64,000 nt of DNA from Comamonas sp009360615 (GCF_035784015.1 NZ_JALKOW010000001.1), one strand, 5' to 3'. Positions 24,879-33,600 are shown, counted from the stretch's first letter. The notes: generated by a model not told the origin, from the sequence alone. Numbers and translations: made by a program.

Positions 24879-26015
24879 ATGACATCCTCCACGACGCCCC
24901 TGCATCCCAGCGCCGCTCCGGTCCGCAAGGCACCGCCCAAGCTGACCACGCTGGACAAGACCCGCATTGACGATACACGCATCAAGATCGTGCGCCCGCT
25001 GCTGACCCCGGCCTTGCTGGAGGAATGGCTGCCCGTGACCGAAGAGGCGCAGCAGCTGGTCGAAACCAGCCGTGCCGCCATCTCGCGCGTGCTGCACGGC
25101 CAGGATGACCGGCTGGTGGTGGTGGTCGGACCCTGCTCGATTCACGATCACGATCAGGCCATGGATTACGCGCGCCAGCTCAAGGTCCAGGCCGATGCGC
25201 TCAAGGACGATCTGCTGATCGTGATGCGCGTCTATTTCGAGAAGCCGCGCACCACCGTGGGCTGGAAGGGCTATATCAACGATCCGTACCGCGACGGCAG
25301 CTTTGCCGTCAACGAAGGGCTGGAGCTGGCACGCCGCCTGCTGCTCGATGTGCTGGCGCTGGGCCTGCCTGCCGGCACGGAATTCCTGGATCTGCTGTCG
25401 CCGCAGTTCATCAGCGATCTGGTCAGCTGGGGCGCGATTGGCGCGCGCACCACGGAGAGTCAGAGCCATCGCCAGCTGGCCAGTGGTCTGAGCTGCCCCG
25501 TGGGCTTCAAGAATGGCACCGATGGCGGCGTGAAGGTGGCCAGCGATGCCATTGTGGCCGCCCAGTCTTCCCATGCGTTCATGGGCATGACGAAGATGGG
25601 GCAGAGCGCGATCTTCGAGACACGCGGCAATCAGGACTGCCACATCATCTTGCGTGGCGGCAAGGCTCCCAACTATGACGCGGCCCATGTCCAGGCCGCA
25701 TGCGAGGTGCTGGAAAAGGCCGGTCTGCACCCGCAGGTGATGATCGACTTCTCGCATGCCAACAGCAGCAAGCAGCACCGCCGCCAGATCGATGTATCGA
25801 CGGATGTGGCAGGGCAGATTGCTGGTGGCGACACCCGCATCACCGGTGTGATGATCGAAAGCCATATTCACGAAGGCCGTCAGGACATTGTGGAGGGTGA
25901 GGAGCTGGCCTACGGCGTCTCGCTGACCGATGCCTGCATCAGCATGGAGCAGACGGTGCCGGTGCTGGAGCAACTGGCTGCCGCCGTGCGTGCGCGTCGC
26001 CTCAAGACGGCCTGA
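24879..26015 (+). CDS. aroG: 3-deoxy-7-phosphoheptulonate synthase, class I
   Basis: First step of the shikimate pathway: phosphoenolpyruvate plus erythrose 4-phosphate to DAHP. 378 aa with VVVVGPCSIHDHDQAMDYAR, the RVYFEKPRTTVGWKGYINDP substrate loop, SHRQLASGLSCPVGFKNGTD and the metal-site MIDFSHANSSKQ near the C-terminus. The ATG at 24879 gives an N-terminus with the extended arm involved in feedback control, but which aromatic amino acid inhibits it cannot be told. Lone gene followed by a strong hairpin. Confidence 0.95.
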   Translation: MTSSTTPLHPSAAPVRKAPPKLTTLDKTRIDDTRIKIVRPLLTPALLEEWLPVTEEAQQLVETSRAAISRVLHGQDDRLVVVVGPCSIHDHDQAMDYARQLKVQADALKDDLLIVMRVYFEKPRTTVGWKGYINDPYRDGSFAVNEGLELARRLLLDVLALGLPAGTEFLDLLSPQFISDLVSWGAIGARTTESQSHRQLASGLSCPVGFKNGTDGGVKVASDAIVAAQSSHAFMGMTKMGQSAIFETRGNQDCHIILRGGKAPNYDAAHVQAACEVLEKAGLHPQVMIDFSHANSSKQHRRQIDVSTDVAGQIAGGDTRITGVMIESHIHEGRQDIVEGEELAYGVSLTDACISMEQTVPVLEQLAAAVRARRLKTA

Positions 26016-26034
26016 GGCCGCCAGGACGAGGCTG

Positions 26035-26070
26035 AAAGAGCAAGAGGCGCCGCGGCGCCTCTTGCTCTTT
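26035..26070 (+). terminator. intrinsic terminator (bidirectional)
   Basis: Seventeen-base perfect arms, AAAGAGCAAGAGGCGCC and its complement around GC, ending in CTCTTT, 20 bases after the DAHP synthase stop. It also faces the GNAT gene stop on the other strand. Confidence 0.85.
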
Positions 26071-26126
26071 GCGCTTTTCAGCAGGCACCCGGCCTTCCGG
26101 ATCTCTTCGGCCGGCCGCCCATGCTT

Positions 26127-26642
26127 TCAGAGATCCAGTGTCAGCTTGAGCATGTCCTTGTGCTGCACGCCGCGCTCCCACAGCGGCGTGGTGTAGTTCT
26201 GCAAAAAGAAGTCCCGCTCGATGTCGGTGACGCGAAACCCCAGGCGCTGATAGAACAGCAACTGGTCTCCGAAGCTGCCCGTTCCCACATCCAGCTGCTG
26301 CACGCCGCGTTCTCGCATTTCGCGGATGGCGCGTTGCAGCAGGGCCGAGCCTATGCCCTGGCTCTGCCAGGCTGTGGACACGGCCATGTTCATCACCTCC
26401 CATCGTTGAAGCCCGTCGCCCTCGGGGACCAGCACGCACACGCCGATCAGGGCTCCAAGGCCGCTGGGCGTGAACTGGTCCGTCTGGCGGGCTCCGAAGC
26501 AGGTGGAGCCGGGCAGATAGCGCTTGACCCGCTCGCGCGAGGGGTCTGCCAGCAGCAGCAGATGCCAGGGGGCCTCTGCGGGGTTCATGGTGGTGATGTG
26601 CCAGGCAGCGGGCGTGCCCGGGCCGGTCAGCGTCGAGGTCAT
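26127..26642 (-). CDS. GNAT family N-acetyltransferase
   Basis: 171 aa acetyl-CoA-dependent transferase. The acetyl-CoA-binding signature is WQSQGIGSALLQRAIREMRE, preceded by the strand EVMNMAVS and followed by FYQRLGFRVTDIERDFFLQN. The start MTSTLTGPG at 26642 leaves a normal-length protein. The substrate is unknown. Upstream lies about 480 bases without a gene other than a small frame on the other strand. Confidence 0.85.
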   Translation of the reverse strand: MTSTLTGPGTPAAWHITTMNPAEAPWHLLLLADPSRERVKRYLPGSTCFGARQTDQFTPSGLGALIGVCVLVPEGDGLQRWEVMNMAVSTAWQSQGIGSALLQRAIREMRERGVQQLDVGTGSFGDQLLFYQRLGFRVTDIERDFFLQNYTTPLWERGVQHKDMLKLTLDL

Positions 26643-26988
26643 GCGCGCGCTCCGCAGCGGTGGAAGACGGGCGCTGCATAGTGGCCGGGCTGGATGTCGG
26701 CATTCATTCGATGGGACGCAAGTCCGCCCATCTGCTGCAAACCACAATCTCGCGCCATTTCCACTTTCCGATTGCGGGAGCTGTCAACCCGCCACAAATA
26801 TTGTCAACAGCCCATAGCGTAGCAGTCGGCGGGCGGATTCGGTGACGCACTGGTGAAAAGTACAGCGTCCTGCGGCAATTTTGACGCAGGAATTTCGCAA
26901 ATATGGATCTGCACAGGCCTTGCGACGGCATGTGCACGCTTATCGCGTCATTGCACTGAAGAGTGCGGGCTTTGCGCGGGACGCGCGT
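26643..26988. other. intergenic region between the GNAT gene and the small-protein gene
   Basis: About 350 bases, moderately AT-rich from 26735 onward, without a credible coding frame. It should contain the GNAT promoter on the minus strand. No repeat or site was identified with confidence. Confidence 0.35.
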
Positions 26989-27017
26989 TTGCACAAACGA
27001 AGATAGTGGTTTATACT
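26989..27017 (+). promoter_or_regulatory. strong sigma-70 promoter
   Basis: TTGCAC, a 17-base spacer, then TATACT: five of six and five of six matches to consensus at ideal spacing. Transcription would start near 27024 and read the 25-codon gene. The palindrome AAGGGTTAACCCTT (about 27024-27037) lies at the predicted start and could be an operator or leader hairpin. Confidence 0.7.
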
Positions 27018-27123
27018 TAGTTCCAAGGGTTAACCCTTAAGGTTAAACCCGCGAGTGACAGTACATGAGATGCGTGCTGTCCGTCGCTTGAAGTGCATCT
27101 CTTGATTTCATAGAAAGTTCATC

Positions 27124-27201
27124 ATGCGCCAAGCTATCAACTCCCTGATCGAATTCATTCAAGAAGCTCGCGAGTTCCATCTGGATCTGGCCAACCAGTA
27201 A
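27124..27201 (+). CDS. small protein of 25 aa, or dual-function small RNA
   Basis: A 25-codon frame beginning MRQAINSLIEFIQEAREF and ending LANQ, predicted to form a single amphipathic helix. It has a complete transcription unit: a near-consensus promoter at 26989-27017, a leader of about 100 bases, and an intrinsic terminator 22 bases after the stop. Predicted transcript is about 220 bases. AGAAAG before the ATG is a modest ribosome site. I do not recognise the protein. The alternative is a regulatory RNA in which the frame is incidental. Confidence 0.6.
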   Translation: MRQAINSLIEFIQEAREFHLDLANQ

Positions 27202-27222
27202 TCACCTGCTGGTTCGAGAAAC

Positions 27223-27246
27223 AGCCGCCCCCTGGGCGGCTTTTTT
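27223..27246 (+). terminator. intrinsic terminator of the small-protein unit
   Basis: GCCGCCC / GGGCGGC stem with TTTTTT, just after the 25-codon gene. In the minus direction it also lies near the ureG stop but lacks a T run there. Confidence 0.88.
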
Positions 27247-27263
27247 CGTGCTGAGGAGGCTGA

Positions 27264-27923
27264 TCAGGCTGCCAGCAGGCCCTGCTTCTCGATGAAGGCC
27301 ACCACTTCGTCCAGCCCCTCCAGTGTCTTGAGGTTGGTCATCACAAAGGGCTTGAGGCCCTTGGGCGTGGTGCGCTGCTTGACGGTGTCGCTGCGCATGA
27401 TGTCCAGATTGGCGCCCACATGCGGGGCCAGGTCGGTCTTGTTGATGACGAAGAGATCGCTTTTGGTGATGCCGGGACCGCCCTTGCGCGGAATCTTCTC
27501 GCCTGCTGCCACGTCGATCACATAGATGGTCAGATCCGACAGCTCGGGGCTGAAGGTGGCCGCCAGGTTGTCGCCGCCCGATTCGATGAAGACGATGTCG
27601 GCATCGGGGAAGTCCTTGAGCATGCGGTCAATGGCTTCCAGGTTGATGGAGGCATCCTCGCGAATCGCCGTGTGCGGGCAGCCGCCGGTTTCCACACCCA
27701 TGATGCGTTCGGCGGGCAGGGCGCCGCTGATGGTCAGCAGGCGCTGGTCTTCCTTGGTGTAGATATCGTTGGTGATGGCGACCAGGTCCCATTTGCCGCG
27801 CATGGCCTTGCAAAGCATCTCCAGAATCGTGGTCTTGCCCGAGCCCACGGGCCCGCCGATGCCCACGCGCAGCGGAGGCAGCTTCTTGGTGCGGTTGGGG
27901 ATATGGTGCAGTGCGGTCGACAT
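27264..27923 (-). CDS. ureG: urease accessory GTPase UreG
   Basis: GTPase that powers nickel delivery to apo-urease with UreF, UreD and UreE. 219 aa with P-loop GIGGPVGSGKTTILEML, the metal-binding Cys-Pro-His in GVETGGCPHTAIREDAS, the IESGGDNLAATFSPEL switch region and the NKTDLA G4 motif. Last gene of the minus-strand urease cluster. A small monooxygenase-like gene separates it from ureF. Confidence 0.98.
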   Translation of the reverse strand: MSTALHHIPNRTKKLPPLRVGIGGPVGSGKTTILEMLCKAMRGKWDLVAITNDIYTKEDQRLLTISGALPAERIMGVETGGCPHTAIREDASINLEAIDRMLKDFPDADIVFIESGGDNLAATFSPELSDLTIYVIDVAAGEKIPRKGGPGITKSDLFVINKTDLAPHVGANLDIMRSDTVKQRTTPKGLKPFVMTNLKTLEGLDEVVAFIEKQGLLAA

Positions 27924-27955
27924 GGTGAGTTCTTTCGAGAATGAGAGGGTTGCGA

Positions 27956-28288
27956 TCAGCGGGCCTTGCCGTAGGCTCGCTCCACCTTGGCAATGCGCAG
28001 CTCGAAATGCTGGTACCAGGTGGCGTGGCCTTTTTCCTGGGCGATCTGGTGCTCGGCGTTGTGCTTCCAGCGGCGGATGGCTTCCTCGCTTTCCCAGTAA
28101 GACACGGTGATGCCGAAGCCTTGGGCATCGCGGGTGCTTTCAGCGCCCAGATAGCCCGCCTGCTGGCCGGCCAGCTCCACCATGCGGTCGGCCATCTCGC
28201 CATAGCCCTGGTCCGTCGGGGTGCGCAGGGAGGTGAAGATGGCGGCGTAGTACGGTGGCTGGGGCGTGGCGGCAAACAGTGCAGACAT
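27956..28288 (-). CDS. antibiotic biosynthesis monooxygenase (ABM) family protein
   Basis: 110 aa ferredoxin-like dimeric alpha-beta barrel. YYAAIFTSLRTPTDQGYGEMADRM and GFGITVSYWESEEAIRRWKHNAEHQIAQEKG are typical of the ABM family, the second carrying the usual YWES and KHNAEH residues. Members range from heme-degrading to quinol-forming enzymes; no specific reaction can be assigned. It is inserted between ureF and ureG on the same strand, with a 13-base gap to ureF, so it travels on the urease transcript. Confidence 0.8.
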   Translation of the reverse strand: MSALFAATPQPPYYAAIFTSLRTPTDQGYGEMADRMVELAGQQAGYLGAESTRDAQGFGITVSYWESEEAIRRWKHNAEHQIAQEKGHATWYQHFELRIAKVERAYGKAR

Positions 28289-28301
28289 GGCGGATGGCGG
28301 T

Positions 28302-29018
28302 TCAGCTACGGAAAAGCCGAGAATACTGGTGTTCATGCTGGGCCGAGAGAATGGCCAGCATGGGCGAGAAAGCCTGTCTTGCGTCGTCCGGCAACGCCAG
28401 CGCGTACTCGACGGCGGCGGGAATCTCGGACGTCAGTCGCGCCAGGATGCGCTGGCCGGCGCTCTGGCCCAGGGGCACGGCCTTGATGGCGGCCTGGACC
28501 ATGTTCTCGGCCCAGCCAAAGGCATAGGCCAGCAGCGCATCGCGCGGTGTGGCGCCGGTGCACTGGGCTGCCAGCGAGAAGGCGATGGGGTAGCTGGCAT
28601 CCTGCGCGGCCAGCCAGTGGACGGAGGCCAGCGCGGCTGCTTCGTCGGCGTAGCGGTTTTTCAGCCACTCGGTCAGCGAGCGGCCCATCTGCTCGGTCTG
28701 CAGGCGCAGCTCGCTGGTTTCGCGCGTGACCCTGACCCACTGGTTGAGGCTGGCAATGCGCGCCAGATCCGCGCCTTTCCAGGCCGGCATGGCCTGCGCA
28801 ATCACGGCCATGTCCCCGCGTGACTGGGTCAGATGCAGCTGCTGCACCAGCCAGCTGGCAGCCTCTGCTTCCGTTGTGACCAGCGCCGCATTGATGGCCG
28901 CTTCAAGCCCTTCCGAATAGGAGAAGCCCCCGATGGGCAGGGCCGGCGAGGCCAGCCACATCAGCTGCAGAAAGCTCTGCGCGCCAAGCGCCAGCAGCGG
29001 CTCAGTGGGCGTGGTCAT
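28302..29018 (-). CDS. ureF: urease accessory protein UreF
   Basis: All-helical partner of UreG and UreD in urease activation; it gates nickel transfer. 238 aa with WLASPALPIGGFSYSEGLEAA near the N-terminus, the family signature, and YAFGWAENMVQAAIKAVPLGQ in the second half. The start overlaps ureE by 17 bases; further in-frame ATG codons at 29030 and 29057 are possible. Confidence 0.96.
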   Translation of the reverse strand: MTTPTEPLLALGAQSFLQLMWLASPALPIGGFSYSEGLEAAINAALVTTEAEAASWLVQQLHLTQSRGDMAVIAQAMPAWKGADLARIASLNQWVRVTRETSELRLQTEQMGRSLTEWLKNRYADEAAALASVHWLAAQDASYPIAFSLAAQCTGATPRDALLAYAFGWAENMVQAAIKAVPLGQSAGQRILARLTSEIPAAVEYALALPDDARQAFSPMLAILSAQHEHQYSRLFRS

Positions 29019-29523
29019 GCGAGTGTCCATGGGCGTGATGATGGTGGCTGTGGCCATCGTTGGTCACATGGCCGCCATAGGCGCCTCCTTCGGGCTCGAA
29101 AGGCAGATCGGCTTCGACCACCGTCATGTGCATGCTGCGCAGCATATCGGCCAGTACATGGTCGGGTTCGATCTTCAGATGGTCGGGCTGCAGCTCGATC
29201 GGCACATGGCGGTTGCCCAGGTGGTAGGCCGCGCGCATCAGGTCAAACGGCGTGCCGTGCTCGGCGCAGGCCGTGATATGCAGCACTTTCTGCGGTGCGG
29301 CCCGCACGCAGATCAGGCTGCCGTCTTCGGCCACCAGCACATCGCCACCGCGCACGGCCTGGCCGCGCGGCAAGAAGACGGCCAGCTCGCGGCCCTGGCT
29401 GTCGGTGGCGGCAAAGCGGCTCTTCTGACGCACATCCCAGTCGAGTTCCACGGACGCGGCGCGTTGGAGGATGACGGTGGAAAGGCCCTGGCCCTGGAGC
29501 AGCAGTTTGTTGGCAGTCAGCAT
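29002..29523 (-). CDS. ureE: urease nickel metallochaperone UreE
   Basis: Delivers nickel to the urease activation complex. 173 aa with the peptide-binding N-terminal domain (FAATDSQGRELAVFLPRGQ), the metal-binding domain with YHLGNRHVPIEL whose His binds nickel at the dimer interface, and a His-rich tail (GHSHHHHAHGHSHDHAH) that stores extra nickel. Starts at ATG 29523. It overlaps ureF. Confidence 0.96.
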   Translation of the reverse strand: MLTANKLLLQGQGLSTVILQRAASVELDWDVRQKSRFAATDSQGRELAVFLPRGQAVRGGDVLVAEDGSLICVRAAPQKVLHITACAEHGTPFDLMRAAYHLGNRHVPIELQPDHLKIEPDHVLADMLRSMHMTVVEADLPFEPEGGAYGGHVTNDGHSHHHHAHGHSHDHAH

Positions 29524-29632
29524 GTTGAATTCACAATGAAATAAAAGGCCCGAACCAGATTGGCGCGCATGTTGCATGCCCTGCGCATATCAGTGATTTT
29601 GATGGACAACTCTTTTGGAAACTTCGACAGAA

Positions 29633-30139
29633 ATGGCAGCACCGACCTCTTTGCTGGTTGCGCCTGCTGACTGGCAGGGCTGTGGCGCAGCCTATGTGGC
29701 GGTGTATGGCACCTTGCGTGCCGGTGGCATCAACGATATTGCAAGGCTCCAGCCAGGCGTTGCCTGTGTCGGCAGGACCCAGCTGACCGGCACCTTGCAT
29801 GACCTTGGCTGGTACCCGGGCCTGAGGCTGCAAGGCTCGCAGGCCGTGCTGGCCGAGGTCTACCCCATGGACGCAGCGCTGGAGCGGGCCATGGATCGCA
29901 TCGAAGGCCTGTGGCCCGAAGACCTGGGCGAATACGCCAAGCGCATTCTGACTCTGCCCGTGATGCTGACCCAGGGCGGTCAGCAGTCCATCACCGTGCT
30001 GGTGTACGAGGCCTTGCCCGCCACCGTGAAAGACGCGCCGCAGCTCGCCGTCAGCGACTGGCTGGCCTGGTTTGAGGGCAAGGGCATGCTGCATCCGGAT
30101 TCGGAGTTTCAGCTCAACACCGCTCAGAACAGAAAGTAG
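29633..30139 (+). CDS. gamma-glutamylcyclotransferase-like (AIG2) protein
   Basis: 168 aa with the GGCT-fold marker VAVYGTLRAGG (the YGxL substrate loop), then LYPG-type WYPGLRL and AVLAEVYPMD, with a Glu (DRIEGL) positioned like the catalytic acid. It would release 5-oxoproline from gamma-glutamyl amines, but the substrate is not known. It is oriented against the urease genes: its end overlaps the ureC stop by 16 bases, so it lies inside the ureC-ureE gap on the opposite strand. ATG 29633 is preferred over TTG 29615. Confidence 0.8.
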   Translation: MAAPTSLLVAPADWQGCGAAYVAVYGTLRAGGINDIARLQPGVACVGRTQLTGTLHDLGWYPGLRLQGSQAVLAEVYPMDAALERAMDRIEGLWPEDLGEYAKRILTLPVMLTQGGQQSITVLVYEALPATVKDAPQLAVSDWLAWFEGKGMLHPDSEFQLNTAQNRK

Positions 30140-31866
30140 CGCTGTGCCATGGGCAGGCTGACCGCGGGCTCGCAGGTCAGCAGATCGCCATTGGCGCGCA
30201 CGGCATAGGTCTGGGCATCCACCTCCATCTGCGGTGCCAGATCGTTGTGGATCATGTGCTGCTTCTTCACATTGCGTATGCCCTTGACCGCAGACAGGGT
30301 CTTGTGCAGCCCGAAGCGCTGGCCGATACCGGCGGCAAGCCCTGCCTGGGAGACAAAGGTCAGCGAAGTTCTGGCAACCGCTCCGCCAAAGCTTGCAAAC
30401 ATGGGGCGGTAATGCACGGGCTGAGGCGTGGGAATGGAGGCGTTCGGATCGCCCATGGCCGCCATGGCGATGCTGCCGCCCTTGAGTATGCAAAACGGCT
30501 TGACGCCAAAGAAGGCGGGCTTCCAGATCACGATATCGGCCCACTTGCCCACCTCGATGCTGCCCACCTCGTGGCTGATGCCGTGGGCAATCGCGGGATT
30601 GATGGTGTATTTGGCGATATAGCGCTTGACGCGGAAGTTGTCGTTGCGCGCGCCGTCGCCACTCAGGGCACCACGCTGCAACTTCATCTTGTGCGCTGTC
30701 TGCCAGGTGCGCAGTATGACCTCGCCCACGCGGCCCATGGCCTGGCTGTCGGAGCTGAACATGCTGATCGCGCCGATGTCGTGCAGGATGTCCTCGGCCG
30801 CAATCGTTTCCTTGCGGATGCGGCTTTCGGCAAAGGCCAGGTCTTCGGCAATGCCGGCGTCCAGGTGGTGGCAGACCATGAGCATGTCCACATGCTCGTC
30901 CAGCGTGTTGATGGTGTAGGGGCGCGTGGGGTTGGTGGAGCTGGGCAGCACATTGGCCTCGCCCACCACTTTCAGAATGTCGGGCGCATGGCCGCCGCCC
31001 GCACCTTCGGTGTGGAAGGTGTGAATGGTGCGGCCCTTGAAGGCCGCCACGGTGTCCTCCACAAAGCCGGACTCGTTGAGCGTGTCGGTGTGGATGGCGA
31101 CCTGGGTGTCGGTGTCCTCGGCCACATCCAGGCAGTTGCTGATCGCTGCCGGCGTGCTGCCCCAGTCCTCGTGCAACTTGAGGCCGATGGCGCCGGCACG
31201 GATCTGCTCGTGCAGGCCGCCGGGCAGGCTGGCATTGCCCTTGCCCAGAAAACCCAGATTCATGGGGAAGGCGTCGGCGGCCTGCAGCATGCGTTCCATA
31301 TGCCAGGGACCTGGCGTGCAGGTGGTGGCGAAGGTGCCGGTGGCCGGGCCGGTGCCGCCGCCGATCATGGTGGTCACGCCGCTGGTCAGTGCTTCCTCGA
31401 TCTGCTGTGGGGCAATGAAATGGATATGGGTGTCGATGCCGCCTGCGGTGACGATATGGCCTTCGCAGGAGATGATCTCCGTGCCCGGGCCGATGATGAT
31501 GCTCACGCCCGGCTGGGTGTCGGGGTTGCCGGCCTTGCCTATGGCCACGATGCGGCCGTCCTTGAGGCCGATGTCGGCCTTGACGATGCCCCAGTGGTCC
31601 AGGATCAGTGCATTGGTCAGCACGGTGTCGACCGCACCGCCTCCGTCAGGGCCGGTTTCCGTCCCGTCGCGTGTGCGCTGGCTTTGCGCCATGCCGTCAC
31701 GGATGGTCTTGCCGCCGCCGAACTTCACTTCCTCACCATAGCCGCCAGCGGCCAGGGTGTAGTCTTTTTCGACCTCGACGATGAGCTCGGTGTCGGCCAG
31801 GCGCAGACGGTCGCCCACGGTGGGGCCAAAGGTTTCTGCGTAGGCTCGTCGGTCCATGGTGGCCAT
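30124..31866 (-). CDS. ureC: urease alpha subunit (catalytic)
   Basis: Nickel amidohydrolase splitting urea to ammonia and carbamate. 580 aa, slightly longer than the usual 567-570 because of an insertion after RTRDGTETGPDGGGAVD. The metal ligands are visible: His pair in GGIDTHIHFIAP, the carbamylated Lys in AIGLKLHEDWGS, His in VAIHTDTLNES and TFHTEGAGGGHAPD, and Asp in SMFSSDSQAMGR. The mobile flap CHHLD is intact. AGGAG-like GGAGATT precedes the ATG at 31866. LysE-type and ureB genes lie upstream in the operon. Confidence 0.98.
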   Translation of the reverse strand: MATMDRRAYAETFGPTVGDRLRLADTELIVEVEKDYTLAAGGYGEEVKFGGGKTIRDGMAQSQRTRDGTETGPDGGGAVDTVLTNALILDHWGIVKADIGLKDGRIVAIGKAGNPDTQPGVSIIIGPGTEIISCEGHIVTAGGIDTHIHFIAPQQIEEALTSGVTTMIGGGTGPATGTFATTCTPGPWHMERMLQAADAFPMNLGFLGKGNASLPGGLHEQIRAGAIGLKLHEDWGSTPAAISNCLDVAEDTDTQVAIHTDTLNESGFVEDTVAAFKGRTIHTFHTEGAGGGHAPDILKVVGEANVLPSSTNPTRPYTINTLDEHVDMLMVCHHLDAGIAEDLAFAESRIRKETIAAEDILHDIGAISMFSSDSQAMGRVGEVILRTWQTAHKMKLQRGALSGDGARNDNFRVKRYIAKYTINPAIAHGISHEVGSIEVGKWADIVIWKPAFFGVKPFCILKGGSIAMAAMGDPNASIPTPQPVHYRPMFASFGGAVARTSLTFVSQAGLAAGIGQRFGLHKTLSAVKGIRNVKKQHMIHNDLAPQMEVDAQTYAVRANGDLLTCEPAVSLPMAQRYFLF

Positions 31867-31889
31867 TGAGGAATCTCCGATTCAGGTGT

Positions 31890-32561
31890 TCAGCGCAGGG
31901 ACTGCTGCTGGACCGCCGGTGGCAGGGCGGCGGGGTTTGTGCCGAGCAGGTCGCGCAATGTGCCCAGTGCCAGGGCCAGCAGCAGTGCAGCGCAGCAGCG
32001 GTAGGTAAAACGGCTCCAGTGCGCAGCGGCGCGGCGGAAAAGCCGGTCCACCAAGGCTGCGCAGACAAAGCACCAGAGCAGGGACGAAGTCATGAATCCC
32101 GCGAAGAACAGCCCGTAATCGCTGGCGCTGGGCTGGGTCACTCCCACCGCCCCCAGGGCACTGCCCATGGCGGCCCAGTAGGCCAGGTTCTGCGGGTTGG
32201 TCAGCGACAGGGCCATGCCGCGGCGCAGGGCCTGCTTCTGCGTGGCGGCGACGGTGGCCGATACATCGAGCCGGTGTTCGGTACGCCCGGCCTTCCAGCT
32301 GTCCCAGGACAGCCAGAGCAGGTAGGCGGAGCCCGCCAGACCAATCGGCCAGCGCAAGGCGTCGACCTGCATGACCAGACCAATGCCGGCCAGGCCCAGC
32401 AAGGCCCAGCTCGCATCGCCCACCAGGGAACCCAGCTGCACCGCCAGCGCAGGGCGATAGCCCCCGCGCACACCTTGGCGCACGGTCTCTGCAAAGACCG
32501 CACCGGGCGCAGCATTGAACACCAGGCCCAGCACAAAAGCAGAAGCAAACAGCATCAGCAT
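31890..32561 (-). CDS. LysE/RhtB family transporter
   Basis: 223 aa inner-membrane protein with six hydrophobic spans, starting MLMLFASAFVLGLVFNAAPG, with the family NAAPG motif and the LTNPQNLAYWAAMGSALG segment typical of LysE-type amino-acid exporters. It lies between ureB and ureC with gaps of 6 and 23 bases, so it is part of the urease transcript. The cargo is unknown; export of an amino acid or small amine made during urea use is a guess. Confidence 0.85.
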   Translation of the reverse strand: MLMLFASAFVLGLVFNAAPGAVFAETVRQGVRGGYRPALAVQLGSLVGDASWALLGLAGIGLVMQVDALRWPIGLAGSAYLLWLSWDSWKAGRTEHRLDVSATVAATQKQALRRGMALSLTNPQNLAYWAAMGSALGAVGVTQPSASDYGLFFAGFMTSSLLWCFVCAALVDRLFRRAAAHWSRFTYRCCAALLLALALGTLRDLLGTNPAALPPAVQQQSLR

Positions 32562-32567
32562 GGCCGG

Positions 32568-32891
32568 TCAGTCGCTGGCAATTACGGGCAATGCACCCTG
32601 GACCAGACCGCGAAAGCCATAGATCTGGCGGTCGCCGCCGATCTCGACCAGTTCCACCGTGCGCTGCTGCCCTGGCTCGAAGCGCACCGCCATGCCGCTG
32701 GCAATGTTCAGGCGCATGCCATGGGCGGCGGCGCGGTCGAAATCCAGGCCTGCATTGGTTTCGGCAAAGTGGTAATGCGAGCCGACCTGAATCGGCCGAT
32801 CGCTGGCATTTTTCACCACCAGCGTGAGCGTGCGGCGGCCGGGGTTGAGTGCATGGCTGCCCTCGTCAAGAATCAGTTCGCCGGGGATCAT
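32568..32891 (-). CDS. ureB: urease beta subunit
   Basis: Structural subunit of urease, 107 aa. MIPGELILDEGSHALNPGRR and the strand VGSHYHFAETNAGLDFDR with YGFRG near the C-terminus are diagnostic. It packs with UreA and UreC as an (abc)3 trimer. Separate ureA and ureB genes, as in most bacteria. Confidence 0.97.
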   Translation of the reverse strand: MIPGELILDEGSHALNPGRRTLTLVVKNASDRPIQVGSHYHFAETNAGLDFDRAAAHGMRLNIASGMAVRFEPGQQRTVELVEIGGDRQIYGFRGLVQGALPVIASD

Positions 32892-32945
32892 CTTTCGCCT
32901 CCTTGCGCAAAGGCCTTTTGCTGCGCTGTGCCGGGGTGTTTCATA

Positions 32946-33563
32946 TCACGCCAGTTTGGTCAGCATGAAGGCACCGAGCGCGGCGGTGGCTGCACCACCG
33001 AACCGGGCCACCCACTGGTGGCGCTGCATGAGGGCATGACCGAGCACCATGCCGACGATATGCAGTGTGGCCGAGCCCAGAGCAATGCCCACCAGTGCGC
33101 CGACGGCAGCCAGGCCGCTGTCTCCGGCCAGCTCAAAGCCGTGCGCAGCGCCATGGAAGAAGGCAAACACAGCAGCCAGGGCGGCGGCGGCGGCCCAGGG
33201 CATTCGTTGCTGAACCAGCACCAGCAGGCCCAGCACCAGCACGGATGCGGCAATCATGGGCTCCACGCCCGGCACCCACAGGCCGGCAAAGCCGGCCACG
33301 GCACCCGCCACCAGCAGGGCCACAAAGGCCGCAGGTGCACGCCAGGCCGTGCGCAGGCCGGGCATGGTCAGTGCGCTCCAGGCGCCCACAGCCAGCATGG
33401 CGGCCAGATGGTCTGCACCGGTAAACGGGTGGGCAAAGGCATGACCCAGGCTGTCGAGAAAGTGGTGATGACCGCCTGCATCGGAGCCCATATGAGCGAG
33501 AGCGGACAGGGGCAGTGCAGTCGCTGCGGCGGCTGTGGTGGCAAGGAGCTTATTGAATTTCAT
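32946..33563 (-). CDS. ureJ: HupE/UreJ family nickel transporter
   Basis: 205 aa with a signal-like N-terminus (MKFNKLLATTAAAATALPLS) and about six membrane helices. The family block HPFTGADHLAAMLAVGAWSAL, with conserved His and Asp, and FFHGAAHGFELAGDSG are present. HupE/UreJ proteins move nickel across membranes for urease or hydrogenase. Its place between ureA and ureB fits nickel supply to urease. Confidence 0.92.
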   Translation of the reverse strand: MKFNKLLATTAAAATALPLSALAHMGSDAGGHHHFLDSLGHAFAHPFTGADHLAAMLAVGAWSALTMPGLRTAWRAPAAFVALLVAGAVAGFAGLWVPGVEPMIAASVLVLGLLVLVQQRMPWAAAAALAAVFAFFHGAAHGFELAGDSGLAAVGALVGIALGSATLHIVGMVLGHALMQRHQWVARFGGAATAALGAFMLTKLA

Positions 33564-33600
33564 AGCTGTCTGCGCTTGATGGGTAGGGTTTTGATGGCCA
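33561..33600. repeat. ATAGCTG-type intergenic repeat copy
   Basis: CATAGCTGTCTGCGCTTGAT followed by GGGTAGGGTTTTGATGGCCA, between ureJ and ureA. Diverged copy of the element also seen at 2055, 47218 and 51208. Confidence 0.55.

Noticed and set aside
30247..31869. 540-codon plus-strand frame opposite ureC
   Set aside because: Antisense shadow of ureC with no recognisable motif.
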